A stretch of DNA of 64,000 nt, taken from assembly GCA_000783305.1 (NCBI GenBank), contig JROE01000008.1, forward strand, positions 62,001 through 126,000, written 5' to 3'. Positions 35,552 through 45,282 of this stretch are shown here, in pieces; the stretch's first letter is position 1, and each line of letters opens with the position of its first letter. The position numbers were made by a program, and so were the translations under genes. The DNA is from Sphingobacteriaceae bacterium DW12. Its GTDB lineage: Bacteria; Bacteroidota; Bacteroidia; Sphingobacteriales; Sphingobacteriaceae. The notes under the pieces are model-generated. The model worked only from the letters and a program-made list of their open reading frames with translations, did not search any database and was not told the origin of the DNA.

Positions 35552-36727
35552 ATGAAGAGAATTTATATAGCTTTTTTGTGCATGACCTGTTACACTTTAG
35601 CCTTCGGTCAGCAGAGCCGTTTTGAGGTTGTGGACCGGAGTTTTATTTTTCCGTTCCAGGGACAGCATGTCCATGGAAGCTCAATAGTGGAACTGACGGA
35701 TGGTAACTTATTGGCGGCCTGGTTTCAGGGGGCTGGGGAAAGGACGGCAGATGATGTGAAGATAATGGGGGCGAAGTATTCTTCAAAGGAAAAAAAATGG
35801 GGGACCCCCTATATATTGGCAGATACAGAAGGTATACCCGACTGTAATCCAGTATTATTTTTACATAAGGGGAAGCTCCACTTAGTCTGGATTGCCGTGC
35901 AAGCCAACAGATGGGAGTATTCTATCTTGCGTGTAAAGAATAGTACAGATTTTAAGAAAGAGCAGGTAAACTGGACATGGCAGGACAATATCTTACTCAA
36001 ACCTGATGAACACTTTGTCGATGAAGTGAAGCGACGTTTTAAAGAGTTGCCCTCTACTGGTCACGGTTGGGCGGAGTATGCTCCGAGATATGATGATATG
36101 GTCATCAAGGCTTCTGAAGATTTAATGAAACGTTCCTTTGGCTGGATGACTCGAATAAAACCATTGTTGCTGTCTACAGGACGATTGTTGTTGCCGATAT
36201 ACTCGGACGGTTTGAACTTTTCTTTAATGGCCTATTCGGATGATGATGGTGAACACTGGAAATCAAGTTTACCAGTTGTAGGCCGAGGCAACATCCAACC
36301 GACCTTAATCGAAAATTCGAAAGGTGAGATTATCGCCTACATGCGAGATACGGGAGATAAGCCGGCTCTGCTGCATACTAGTGTATCTAAAGATCAAGGC
36401 TTAAGTTGGACTGCAAGTCAAGAAATCGATATTCCTAGTACGGCAAGTGTTGAAGCCGTGAAAGTAAGACAAAACAACTGGTTATTGCTTGTGAACGATA
36501 CCGAGGATGGAAGACATAGACTGTCGTTATACCAGTCGAAGGATGAAGGCAAGAGCTGGAATAGTTTGGGACCTATTGTGGAAGATAAGACTACAACTGG
36601 ACGCTTTTCGTATCCAGCCATGATAGTGACATCTAATGGAATGGTCCATTTGACATATTCACATCATAAAGCCGGAGAAACCAAATCGATTGAACATGTG
36701 ATAATCAATCCAAAATCGATTAACTAA
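35552..36727 (+). CDS. exported BNR-repeat sialidase-like protein 1
   Basis: A 391-residue secreted protein (signal peptide ending LAFGQQ). It has Asp-box motifs SDDDGEHWKSS, SKDQGLSWTA and SKDEGKSWNS near residues 229, 279 and 329, and folds as a six-bladed propeller of the BNR_2 class. The position of the classic F/YRIP motif reads GQHVHGSSIVEL, without the catalytic-site Arg, so true sialidase activity is doubtful. It may be a hydrolase or lyase for another acidic or deoxy sugar. It is directly coupled to the upstream phosphatase gene. Confidence 0.82.
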   Translation: MKRIYIAFLCMTCYTLAFGQQSRFEVVDRSFIFPFQGQHVHGSSIVELTDGNLLAAWFQGAGERTADDVKIMGAKYSSKEKKWGTPYILADTEGIPDCNPVLFLHKGKLHLVWIAVQANRWEYSILRVKNSTDFKKEQVNWTWQDNILLKPDEHFVDEVKRRFKELPSTGHGWAEYAPRYDDMVIKASEDLMKRSFGWMTRIKPLLLSTGRLLLPIYSDGLNFSLMAYSDDDGEHWKSSLPVVGRGNIQPTLIENSKGEIIAYMRDTGDKPALLHTSVSKDQGLSWTASQEIDIPSTASVEAVKVRQNNWLLLVNDTEDGRHRLSLYQSKDEGKSWNSLGPIVEDKTTTGRFSYPAMIVTSNGMVHLTYSHHKAGETKSIEHVIINPKSIN

Positions 36728-36837
36728 GCATGTAATAGAAACCATTCGTGATGAAAACTTCAATGTTGTCACATAAAGAAATATAAATTTTAATTACGAT
36801 AAACTCCATCCAATTGATGGAATAAAATTATTTACAG

Positions 36838-39015
36838 ATGAAAAGACTTTTAGTATCTATTGGGCTAAGTGTGTTGCTGTTTCCGCTCTATGCTCAAGTA
36901 ACCCATCGAGACCATCCTTATACACAGGAGTATGCCATAAAATATACCGCTACGTCTGAACCTCAAACTGTAGAGTCCGACCGCAATGGGAATATCCAGC
37001 TTTTGAGCAACGGCAGCCTTAAAAAGCTGTCTGGGGGAGAGCTTTTGCTACCGGGAACCATCGTTGATGATAATAGCTATCGTTTTATGAAGGATAAGGC
37101 GATAGTAGATATTGCGCAGCTTGATGGTCAATTTGTGTACTTGGACAAGCGTGTTATTTTCAGTAACGCATGGGCGGGAACCCTTTACATCCCCCATGAT
37201 GTGGAAGATGCAGTAGGACTGATACCGTTGTCTAAAACGGAATATGTTGTCTATGGTAAAAATAAAATCCAGTACTTGAAAGATGGGAAATCAGCATGGA
37301 GTACGACATTACCCCAATCTACCCTGTTAGAGGTGGTAAAGGGCAATGATGCGCATCAGGTTTTAATCTTAACAGATGGAGAGCTCCTACTGGGGGAATT
37401 GAACAATATGAAAACCAAATCGCTCTATAAGGGCAATGGCTTTGTGTCCGTCGCCCAACATGGTAACGAGGTAGTCATTGCCCATAAAAGTGAAGGATTA
37501 TATTTTTTTAACGAATCTTATGCATTGACGCATAAAAATCCAAAGTTACCTTCTTTGGCGCTTCAGGTGGTAAGAAGTTTGAATGGAGAGTTATGGGTGG
37601 GAAGTAAGCAGGGAGCATTTCGGATGGATAAGGGAGGAGAAATAAAATATTACGCCAGTAAGCGTTGGTTGGCTGATGATGGGATCGTGGATATTAAGTT
37701 GGGAACGGATGGCAACATGCTTATTCTCACGGATAAGGGATTGTCAAAGATTGTTTCTAAGACTATGACATTAGCTGAAAAGGCAATTTTTTATGAAAAT
37801 CAAGTGAGGGCCAGGCATATCCGAAATGGATTTAACTCCACGCTTTCAGGCATGACTGATGGAGATATCTCAACGGGGTATATGAGTGACTCGGATAATG
37901 ATGGGCTGTGGACATCGATGTATCTGGCAGGACAGGCTTTTAGATATGTAGTTACGAAAGATCCTGAAGCATTACAGAATACGCGTGAGTCTTTGGACGC
38001 TATGGATCGTCTGTATGGCATTAATCCGATAAAAGGATTCCCTGCTCGATCTTTTGAACGCACAGGACATATAAATGAGTTGGCTGATCCAGAACGTTGG
38101 CAAAAATCACCCCATAAAGATTGGGATTGGAAGGCTACTACAAGTTCAGACGAAGCTATAGGGCATATTTTTGCATTTGGTGTAATCGCTGAGATTATAG
38201 AGGATAGGGACATCAAAGATCAAGCTATTCGTTTGATTGATTCGCTCATGAGTCATATTGTAGCGCATGAATATTATTTGATTGACTATGATGGAAAACC
38301 CACAGAATGGGGTAAATGGAACCCAACATATGTCAATGGCTTTTCTAAGAATGTAGGTGATCGGAAATTAAACTCTTCAAATATTATTGCAATGCTACAA
38401 ACGGCCTATCATTTTACAAAAAAAGAAATCTTTAAGACAAAAGCTTTTGAATTAATGGATAAGCATGGTTATCTTGAAAACCTGATGCGACCTATGGACC
38501 AGATTGGCAAGTCTGATGGTACAGAGGATGATTTGAGCCAATTGCTTTCTGTGTATTGGAACCATTCGGACGATGAGATGTATTTTTTGGGATATTGGGG
38601 GCTCTATCGCTACGCCTTTAACAATGAGTTGAAGGAGAAATTCAAAGAAGCTATCGTAGATCATTGGAAAATTGAACTTCCGGAAAAAGAGGCACTATGG
38701 AATATCATAACTGCGATGACTGGAATACCAGATTGTGGGATGAATGATGCGGTTTGGTATTTACAGAAATATCCGTTGGACCTTATTCATTGGAATATTA
38801 AGAATAGCGATAGGAAGGATATTGAAATGGTTGAAGGTAACTTCAGAAACCAGTATACGAAGGTGGTATTGCCACCGGATGAGTTAAAGATATCGCGACA
38901 TAATGCCAATCGATTTGTCTTGGACGGAGGCAATGGTGGTCGTGCCGAAAATAGCGCAGGCGACATTTGGTTGTTGCCTTACTGGATGGGAAGATATCTT
39001 CAAATTATCCATTGA
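36838..39015 (+). CDS. uncharacterised exported protein: N-terminal beta-propeller plus C-terminal helical barrel
   Basis: A 725-residue secreted protein (signal peptide ending LYAQ). Residues about 20-310 contain repeated short strands with GxxxxL/W patterns like a regulator-type beta-propeller. Residues about 320-725 are helical and resemble an (alpha/alpha) toroid. The most striking stretch is MSDSDNDGLWTSMYLAGQAF near residue 350, then GFPARSFERTGH, TSSDEAIGHIFAFG and a final NGGRAENSAGDIWLLPYWMGR. The acidic/aromatic clusters suggest a polysaccharide lyase or hydrolase active site, but I cannot assign a family. It lies between the two sialidase-like genes and is probably a key enzyme of the locus. 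Confidence 0.7.
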   Translation: MKRLLVSIGLSVLLFPLYAQVTHRDHPYTQEYAIKYTATSEPQTVESDRNGNIQLLSNGSLKKLSGGELLLPGTIVDDNSYRFMKDKAIVDIAQLDGQFVYLDKRVIFSNAWAGTLYIPHDVEDAVGLIPLSKTEYVVYGKNKIQYLKDGKSAWSTTLPQSTLLEVVKGNDAHQVLILTDGELLLGELNNMKTKSLYKGNGFVSVAQHGNEVVIAHKSEGLYFFNESYALTHKNPKLPSLALQVVRSLNGELWVGSKQGAFRMDKGGEIKYYASKRWLADDGIVDIKLGTDGNMLILTDKGLSKIVSKTMTLAEKAIFYENQVRARHIRNGFNSTLSGMTDGDISTGYMSDSDNDGLWTSMYLAGQAFRYVVTKDPEALQNTRESLDAMDRLYGINPIKGFPARSFERTGHINELADPERWQKSPHKDWDWKATTSSDEAIGHIFAFGVIAEIIEDRDIKDQAIRLIDSLMSHIVAHEYYLIDYDGKPTEWGKWNPTYVNGFSKNVGDRKLNSSNIIAMLQTAYHFTKKEIFKTKAFELMDKHGYLENLMRPMDQIGKSDGTEDDLSQLLSVYWNHSDDEMYFLGYWGLYRYAFNNELKEKFKEAIVDHWKIELPEKEALWNIITAMTGIPDCGMNDAVWYLQKYPLDLIHWNIKNSDRKDIEMVEGNFRNQYTKVVLPPDELKISRHNANRFVLDGGNGGRAENSAGDIWLLPYWMGRYLQIIH

Positions 39016-39122
39016 TGACCAGTTATTTAGATACTGTAGTTGCTAATATCTGCAATAAATATGATAATTTATTAGAAAGATTGATCAAGGTCTTGACCTA
39101 ATTTTGAGGTATCCACTAACAC

Positions 39123-40196
39123 ATGATAATTATGATGAGAGTATTTTTATTTCCTGCAATTGTCTTTTTGCTTACTGCTTTTTCTTCATGTCAACATGAG
39201 AAAGTAAATCAAACGAGTATTGAAAAGGCTTCTTTCGTATTACCAGATAATAGACCTTTTGAACAGGCCCATGCGTCGACATTGGTGTCGTTGGGCAATG
39301 ATGAATTTTTGGTCGCTTGGTTTGGCGGAACCAAAGAAAAACACAATGATGTGGGTATATGGTTAACGAAAGGCGATGGCGATTCTTGGTCTTTTCCAAA
39401 AGAAGTCGCCAAAATCAGAGAAGTGCCACATTGGAATCCCGTATTGTTTCGCAGGGACAATGGGGAGATTATCTTATTCTTTAAGGTGGGGTCAGAAATT
39501 GCTATTTGGGAAACGTGGTATATCAAATCCACTGACAATGGCGAATCGTGGTCAGCACCTTTGGAGCTTGTTGCTGGAGATCGTGGCGGACGTGGTCCGG
39601 TGCGAAATAAGCCTATTGTACTGTCTAATGGCTACTGGATTGCTGGAGCTTCGGATGAATCCGGGGTATGGCGGGCTTTTGTAGATATTAGCAAGGATGA
39701 GGGTAAGACTTGGGAGAAGACCGATTTTTTACCATTCGATGTGGATAGCTTGGGAGGAGAGGGAATGATACAACCTACATTATGGGAGTCAGACAAGGGG
39801 AAGGTACATATGCTTCTACGGACCAGTGGTGGGGCTATTTATAGAAGTGATTCGGATGACTACGGGGCGACATGGAATAAGCCCTATGCGACTAGTCTGC
39901 CTAACCCCAATAGTGGAATTGACTTAGTCAAATTGGTAGACGGCACATTGGCATTATTATACAATCCAGATGATAAAAATTGGGGGTCGCGAGCTGCGCT
40001 AAATCTAGCAATATCTACGGACAATGGGGAGAAATGGATAGATGTTGTCAAACTTGAAGAGGGTAAGGAAGGAGACGAGTATTCTTATCCCGCAATTGTG
40101 TCCAGTGAAGAAGGGGTAGCGCTTACTTACACCTGGAACCGATCTAACATCGCATTCAAAAAAATAAAGATTAATGATAAAGTGAAGTTGGATTAA
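39123..40196 (+). CDS. BNR-repeat sialidase-like lipoprotein 2
   Basis: A 357-residue lipoprotein (leader ending LTAFSSC; ATGs at 39132 and 39135 are alternative starts). It has four Asp boxes: STDNGESWSAP, SKDEGKTWEK, SDDYGATWNKP and STDNGEKWID near residues 135, 190, 242 and 298. The N-terminal active-site strand reads EQAHASTLVSL with AWFGGTKEKHNDVGIW. This is the HAST-type BNR_2 subgroup without the RIP arginine of classical sialidases. It is probably a surface exo-hydrolase working with the other enzymes of the locus, with an uncertain sugar specificity. Confidence 0.83.
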   Translation: MIIMMRVFLFPAIVFLLTAFSSCQHEKVNQTSIEKASFVLPDNRPFEQAHASTLVSLGNDEFLVAWFGGTKEKHNDVGIWLTKGDGDSWSFPKEVAKIREVPHWNPVLFRRDNGEIILFFKVGSEIAIWETWYIKSTDNGESWSAPLELVAGDRGGRGPVRNKPIVLSNGYWIAGASDESGVWRAFVDISKDEGKTWEKTDFLPFDVDSLGGEGMIQPTLWESDKGKVHMLLRTSGGAIYRSDSDDYGATWNKPYATSLPNPNSGIDLVKLVDGTLALLYNPDDKNWGSRAALNLAISTDNGEKWIDVVKLEEGKEGDEYSYPAIVSSEEGVALTYTWNRSNIAFKKIKINDKVKLD

Positions 40197-40242
40197 CATG
40201 TAAATAGTTATTTCACCTATAGAATCAATTAAAGAAATATTT

Positions 40243-43200
40243 ATGAAAACAAACATCATTTCATTTAAAGGCTGGTGTTGCTTTTGGACTTTATTGCTCG
40301 CAATCGTGATTATTCACCCAGTCACGGCTCAACAAAGCAATACCTCCATCAGTGGCGTAGTAACGTCATCAATTGATGGTAGCCCATTGGCCGGAGTCAG
40401 TGTAAAGACCAATAGCTCCTCAAGGACAACGAGTACCAATGAAGACGGGAAATTTTCAATCGAACTGACCCCAAATGATCTTTCTATTACGCTCTCTCAT
40501 GTAGGGTATCAAGGGCAAAAAGTCAATCTTGAAGGGAAGCGATCATTTCAAATTAAGTTAGAACCTTCTAATAGAGAAATCGAAACGGTTGTGGTGACGG
40601 CATTGGGCATCAAGCGTTCTGAGCGTTCTTTGGGATATTCAGTGGGCAAAATAGATGGCGAGAGTTTGAACACTGTCGTGCAAGAGAATTTGTTAGGTGG
40701 TATCGCGGGTAAAGTTCCTGGTGTCACGCTTAATCAAACTGGGGGAGTAGGTTCTTCTATTAGTATGGTGATTCGAGGAGCGACATCCTTAAGCTCAGAC
40801 AATCAACCTCTTTATGTGATAGACGGTGTACCCTTGGTAAGTGGTATGAACAATGTCAGTAGTTTTGGAAACGATCGAAACCAGGTAGACTACGGAAATC
40901 CTATTTCGGACATCAATCCAGATGATGTAGAAAGTATTTCGGTATTGAAGGGCCCCAGCGCTGCGGCACTTTATGGGTCAAGAGCTGGGAACGGTGTGGT
41001 ATTGATTACTACCAAATCAGGTAAAAAGGGACAAAAAACCTCTATTAATTTTTCAACAAATAATGTGTTTGAGAAACCTGTGAGATTCTTGGATTTTCAC
41101 TATAAATATGCTTCGGGTACGAGGCCAGCAGGACCCTTGGCGGAAAACTCGGCTTATTGGGCTGGACCAGAATTGGATAAAGGTAATCTTGCAATACAAT
41201 GGAATAGTCCGATAGGGGCGGATGGTAATAAAATCCCTACGGAATTGAAATCATATTCCGATAATATGAAGAATTTTCTGAATACAGGAATTACGTCTTC
41301 CAACAATCTATCCATTGCAGGGGCAGGGGAAAAGCTTCAATACCGCTTTTCAGTCAATAATATGAATCATAAGGGTTTGATTCCCAATAGTAACCTGTAT
41401 AGAAACGGTATAAGCTCCAACGTGACGTATGCAATTGCCAATAGCTTAAAGCTATCTAGCAATATTAATCTTGTGCGCTCTAAATCCAATGACATGCCTG
41501 CAACTGGTAATAGAGGATCAAATCCGTTACAAGCTGTATATAACTTTCCTCATGTCAATGTCTTGGATTTAAAGGATTATTGGATGGACGGACAGGAAGG
41601 CATACAGCAGCGTCAAGTTGTTGCTGGAAAAGACAATCCTTATTTTTTAGCATATGCACTTACTAATGCCTTTGTTAGGGATAGAGTCTACGGTAATGTC
41701 AAATTGGATTGGGATATAAGTGATCGTATTTCCGCTTTTTTTAGAGCCGCTGAGACACGTTCTGTAGAAACTCGAGAGACGAAGATACCGTGGAGCTATA
41801 GCCGCGACATGAAAGGGGGATATCACCTACAGGATATAAAAAATAGAGAAAACAACATCGATTTCTTATTTACCTACAATAGTGGGGCCCAGTTACCTGA
41901 TTTTAACTATTCGATATCTGCTGGAGGAAATTATATGAACCAATATAATACCGATGTGTATGCCGGATCCAAACGTAATGCAGGTTTGACTATTCCAGGA
42001 CTGTACCGCTTGTCTAATATCCCAGCAGCGGGTTTGGATATCAGAAATGGGGAATATAAAAAATCCATATATAGCTTATACGCTATGGCAAATTTGAGCT
42101 ATAAGAGTCAATTATACTTGGATCTCACCGCCCGCAATGATTGGTCTAGTACATTGCCAGCTGAGAATAGATCATATTTCTATCCTTCTGCGTCATTGAG
42201 TTGGATTGCGAATGAAACTTTTTCTCTACCAGCTCAAATCTCATTGTTAAAGCTGAGGGGAGGTATAGCACAGGTGGGTAATGACACCAATCCGTATCAA
42301 CTTAATCCTGTATTATCGACAGGACGATGGGGGGATTTAATCTATATGGAGATGCCCGAGACATTGCTATCTCCTAATTTGAAACCTGAAATCGCTACGT
42401 CCTATGAGGCAGGGGTTGATTTGAATATGTATGGTAATAGATTGCGATTTGAAGCAACCTATTATCAAGTGGAAAATAAAAACCAAATTCTTCCCGTAAA
42501 CACTGCACAATCTTCGGGTTATGCAAAAAAGCTGATTAATGCTGGAAAGCTGCAAAGCAAGGGATGGGAGTTTGGTTTAGGCGGTACACCGATAAAAAGA
42601 GACAATAGTTTCACTTGGGATGTAAATGTTAATTTTTCTCAAAATCGTACAAAGATATTGGAATTGGCTCCGGGAATAGACTACTATGAATATTGGAGTG
42701 AAAATAGCTCGGGAGCCATGACCTGGGTGGGCGAAGAGGTCGGTAACTTGTATAGTAGAGGATATGCACGTGTTACAGACCCTACTTCCCAATATTATAT
42801 GTGGCCGGTATTAGGGAATGATGGGAAATGGATACAGGACAATGCTGTTGAAAACAGAATCAAAGTCGGAAATTTCAATCCAAAGTTTTTGGCGGGGATG
42901 CAAAACTCATTTAGTTACAAGAACATACATTTAAGCTTTAGCTTGGATTGGCGCTACGGCGGGCAGTTCCAATCGCAGACATATCGATATGGGGGGTCGG
43001 ATTGGAAATCACAACACCAGTTGGATCTGATGATACCAGGGGGAAAGATGAGTGCTGAGGAAATGGCTGCGTTTTTGAAATCAAATCCAGAAAAGTATAT
43101 CATTCCCCATAACGGCAATTTTCCAAGGGTAGGCGGGTTGACTGAGGAGACTGGTGGTTATTATTTAAATCAAGGAGGTGTTGCAGGTTATGATGGTGTT

Positions 43201-43584
43201 TTCATCCCAGGAGTCATAGCACAATATGATTCGGAGGGTAAATTGACCGGCTACAAAGAACATCTGGGTGGTGATGGAACAATATTGTATCGTGCATCTG
43301 ATCAATACTCTTGGAATTACAATCAGCAGGTCACCTTTGATGCAGACTACTTGAAATTAAGAGAACTGGCTTTAGGCTATGATATCAAAGGAATTAAACA
43401 TGTCCAAAATCTACGTGTGTCGGTCTTTACTCGGAATATCATGCTTTGGACGAAAGCTAAAATAGGTATAGATCCAGAGCGCGCATTCCAAGCAGATGCT
43501 GGAGGTTTTAGACAGGGTATCGAAACCCTAAATCTAAGTCCTTGGACAGTACCATTTGGGTTTAAACTGGATTTGACATTATAA
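40243..43584 (+). CDS. SusC/RagA-family TonB-linked outer-membrane transporter
   Basis: An 1113-residue outer-membrane protein. A signal peptide (ending TAQQ) is followed by a carboxypeptidase-regulatory-like domain (SISGVVTSSIDGSPLAGVSV), a TonB box region ETVVVTALGIKRSERSLG, a plug domain (VIRGATSLSSDNQPLYVIDG, SAAALYGSRAGNGVVLITTK) and a long 22-strand barrel ending in FKLDLTL. There is no N-terminal STN signalling domain. With the adjacent SusD it imports oligomers released by the surface enzymes of this locus. It lies 46 bp after the second sialidase-like gene. Confidence 0.95.
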   Translation: MKTNIISFKGWCCFWTLLLAIVIIHPVTAQQSNTSISGVVTSSIDGSPLAGVSVKTNSSSRTTSTNEDGKFSIELTPNDLSITLSHVGYQGQKVNLEGKRSFQIKLEPSNREIETVVVTALGIKRSERSLGYSVGKIDGESLNTVVQENLLGGIAGKVPGVTLNQTGGVGSSISMVIRGATSLSSDNQPLYVIDGVPLVSGMNNVSSFGNDRNQVDYGNPISDINPDDVESISVLKGPSAAALYGSRAGNGVVLITTKSGKKGQKTSINFSTNNVFEKPVRFLDFHYKYASGTRPAGPLAENSAYWAGPELDKGNLAIQWNSPIGADGNKIPTELKSYSDNMKNFLNTGITSSNNLSIAGAGEKLQYRFSVNNMNHKGLIPNSNLYRNGISSNVTYAIANSLKLSSNINLVRSKSNDMPATGNRGSNPLQAVYNFPHVNVLDLKDYWMDGQEGIQQRQVVAGKDNPYFLAYALTNAFVRDRVYGNVKLDWDISDRISAFFRAAETRSVETRETKIPWSYSRDMKGGYHLQDIKNRENNIDFLFTYNSGAQLPDFNYSISAGGNYMNQYNTDVYAGSKRNAGLTIPGLYRLSNIPAAGLDIRNGEYKKSIYSLYAMANLSYKSQLYLDLTARNDWSSTLPAENRSYFYPSASLSWIANETFSLPAQISLLKLRGGIAQVGNDTNPYQLNPVLSTGRWGDLIYMEMPETLLSPNLKPEIATSYEAGVDLNMYGNRLRFEATYYQVENKNQILPVNTAQSSGYAKKLINAGKLQSKGWEFGLGGTPIKRDNSFTWDVNVNFSQNRTKILELAPGIDYYEYWSENSSGAMTWVGEEVGNLYSRGYARVTDPTSQYYMWPVLGNDGKWIQDNAVENRIKVGNFNPKFLAGMQNSFSYKNIHLSFSLDWRYGGQFQSQTYRYGGSDWKSQHQLDLMIPGGKMSAEEMAAFLKSNPEKYIIPHNGNFPRVGGLTEETGGYYLNQGGVAGYDGVFIPGVIAQYDSEGKLTGYKEHLGGDGTILYRASDQYSWNYNQQVTFDADYLKLRELALGYDIKGIKHVQNLRVSVFTRNIMLWTKAKIGIDPERAFQADAGGFRQGIETLNLSPWTVPFGFKLDLTL

Positions 43585-43596
43585 TCTTTATTCGTG

Positions 43597-45282
43597 ATGA
43601 AAAATATTTTCTATAAATACCTTGCAACGGCCATGGCCATCCTGACATTGATAGGATGTAATGATAAATTAACCGAGCTGAACCAAAATCCAAATGGTGT
43701 AGATCCCGATAAAGCAAATGTGAATCTTTTGCTTCCGGGTATCTTATCAAAAGTCTCAGGTGCTTACGCAGAATTGGATAATAGTGTGAGTAGTGGTGTG
43801 GTACAGCATATGCAGGAAGACGGCTGGTTTACCGGCTACAACCACTACGTGTGGTCTAATCGAGATTGGGGAAACTGGTATAATGTGCTCCGTGATAATG
43901 AATTGATGATCAATAGTGCTATAGCAGGAAAGTTTCCGATGCATGAAGGGATAGGTTATGTGATTCGGGCATTTGCCTTTGGCAATATAACGGATCTTTG
44001 GGGCGACGCTCCCTACACAGAAGCACTCAAAGCGGGTGACGATATCATTCAACCTACTTTCGATAATCAGGAAACAATCTATCGAGGGATATTAGCAGAT
44101 CTTGATAAAGCTGTAGCATTGTTTAAAAATAATACCAATACTGGTGTCATTGCTAACCATGATTTGGTTTATCAAGGTAACATTGACAAATGGCATCGAC
44201 TGGCCAATACTCTCATGTTGCGATATGCCATGCGACTATCTGCGAAATTACCTAATGTAGCCTCTGAATATGTCAAAAAAGTATATGATGGAGGTGTATA
44301 CATAGATAATAGCAGCAACGACGCAGGGGTACGTTTTCTAGGTAATACGAGTGCTGATTCATGGTACTTGGCACAGCAATTCGATTCTGAAGGTGGAAGT
44401 GGTTTTCGTAGACGTAAGCTTGCAAAGACTTTGTTAGATAATCTCCTTGCCAATGACGATCCCCGTTTGAAAGTATGGGTAGCACCTGTACATTGTCAGT
44501 GGGTTGAAGACCTATCGCTAACGGTTGCTACCGAATCATTTGTACGGAAAGATGGGATGCAACAAGCTTATGTTTCGTTAACCGATGCGCAATACGTCGC
44601 TGAGATTGCAAAAGGACATAAGTTTACCCGTCGTTATAATCCTAATTTGTTAGGAAGTCATCTGGACACTCGGCTGTACGTCGGAATTCCAGTGGGCTCG
44701 ATGGTGCCTGATGGTTACAACAACAATCCTACTCCCGGCCAATCGGTAGAAAATCAGCATGTATCGCAGCTGGCACCTAAGTACCGAGCTACCACAGGCG
44801 ATTTTTTGAGACGTCGTATAGCATCTGCATCCGAAACGCTGTTTATTTTGGCGGAAGCAGGGCAACGTGGATGGATATCTGGCAATGCGGAGACTTTTTA
44901 CAATGAGGCGGTACGCCAATCATTGGCCACTTGGGGAGCTGCTGACGGTTACGGCGCATTCATCAGCCAGACCAATGTGAAATATAACGGTACCTTGGAA
45001 CGAATTATCGAACAGAAATGGATAGCAAGTTGGAATTGCTCGGTGGAGGCCTGGATGGATTTTAGACGTACAGGACTACCCCAGTTAGTGGCGGGGCCCG
45101 CATCTGCAGAGCCTGTGCTTCCATTGCGATTCATCTACGGGAACAATGAATTGTCTGCCAATGAAAAGAACGCCAATGCGGCTATTGAAAAAATTGAAGA
45201 AACACCATATTCTAACATCCGCGGTAAGAATAGCCAATGGTCTAAGATGTGGTTATTGCAAGGAACGAGTAAACCATGGTAA
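43597..45282 (+). CDS. SusD-like surface lipoprotein (SusD-like_2 type)
   Basis: A 561-residue lipoprotein starting at ATG 43597, 12 bp after the SusC stop. The lipobox is TLIGC, followed by NPNGVDPDKANVNLLLPGIL, RAFAFGNITDLWGDAPYTEA and a helical TPR-like core with AEAGQRGWI and the WKxAWMDFRRTGLP region. This is the SusD/RagB subfamily usually paired with SusC having the TALGIKR-type plug. It binds the ligand at the cell surface. The downstream GDPD gene overlaps its last codons. Confidence 0.92.
   Translation: MKNIFYKYLATAMAILTLIGCNDKLTELNQNPNGVDPDKANVNLLLPGILSKVSGAYAELDNSVSSGVVQHMQEDGWFTGYNHYVWSNRDWGNWYNVLRDNELMINSAIAGKFPMHEGIGYVIRAFAFGNITDLWGDAPYTEALKAGDDIIQPTFDNQETIYRGILADLDKAVALFKNNTNTGVIANHDLVYQGNIDKWHRLANTLMLRYAMRLSAKLPNVASEYVKKVYDGGVYIDNSSNDAGVRFLGNTSADSWYLAQQFDSEGGSGFRRRKLAKTLLDNLLANDDPRLKVWVAPVHCQWVEDLSLTVATESFVRKDGMQQAYVSLTDAQYVAEIAKGHKFTRRYNPNLLGSHLDTRLYVGIPVGSMVPDGYNNNPTPGQSVENQHVSQLAPKYRATTGDFLRRRIASASETLFILAEAGQRGWISGNAETFYNEAVRQSLATWGAADGYGAFISQTNVKYNGTLERIIEQKWIASWNCSVEAWMDFRRTGLPQLVAGPASAEPVLPLRFIYGNNELSANEKNANAAIEKIEETPYSNIRGKNSQWSKMWLLQGTSKPW

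Noticed and set aside
25279..40196. A classical sialic acid catabolic locus (sialidases, NanA-like lyase, SSS symporter)
   Set aside because: Both BNR proteins lack the RIP arginine, the aldolase motif is altered, and no ManNAc kinase or epimerase is present; the isomerase-kinase pair points elsewhere.
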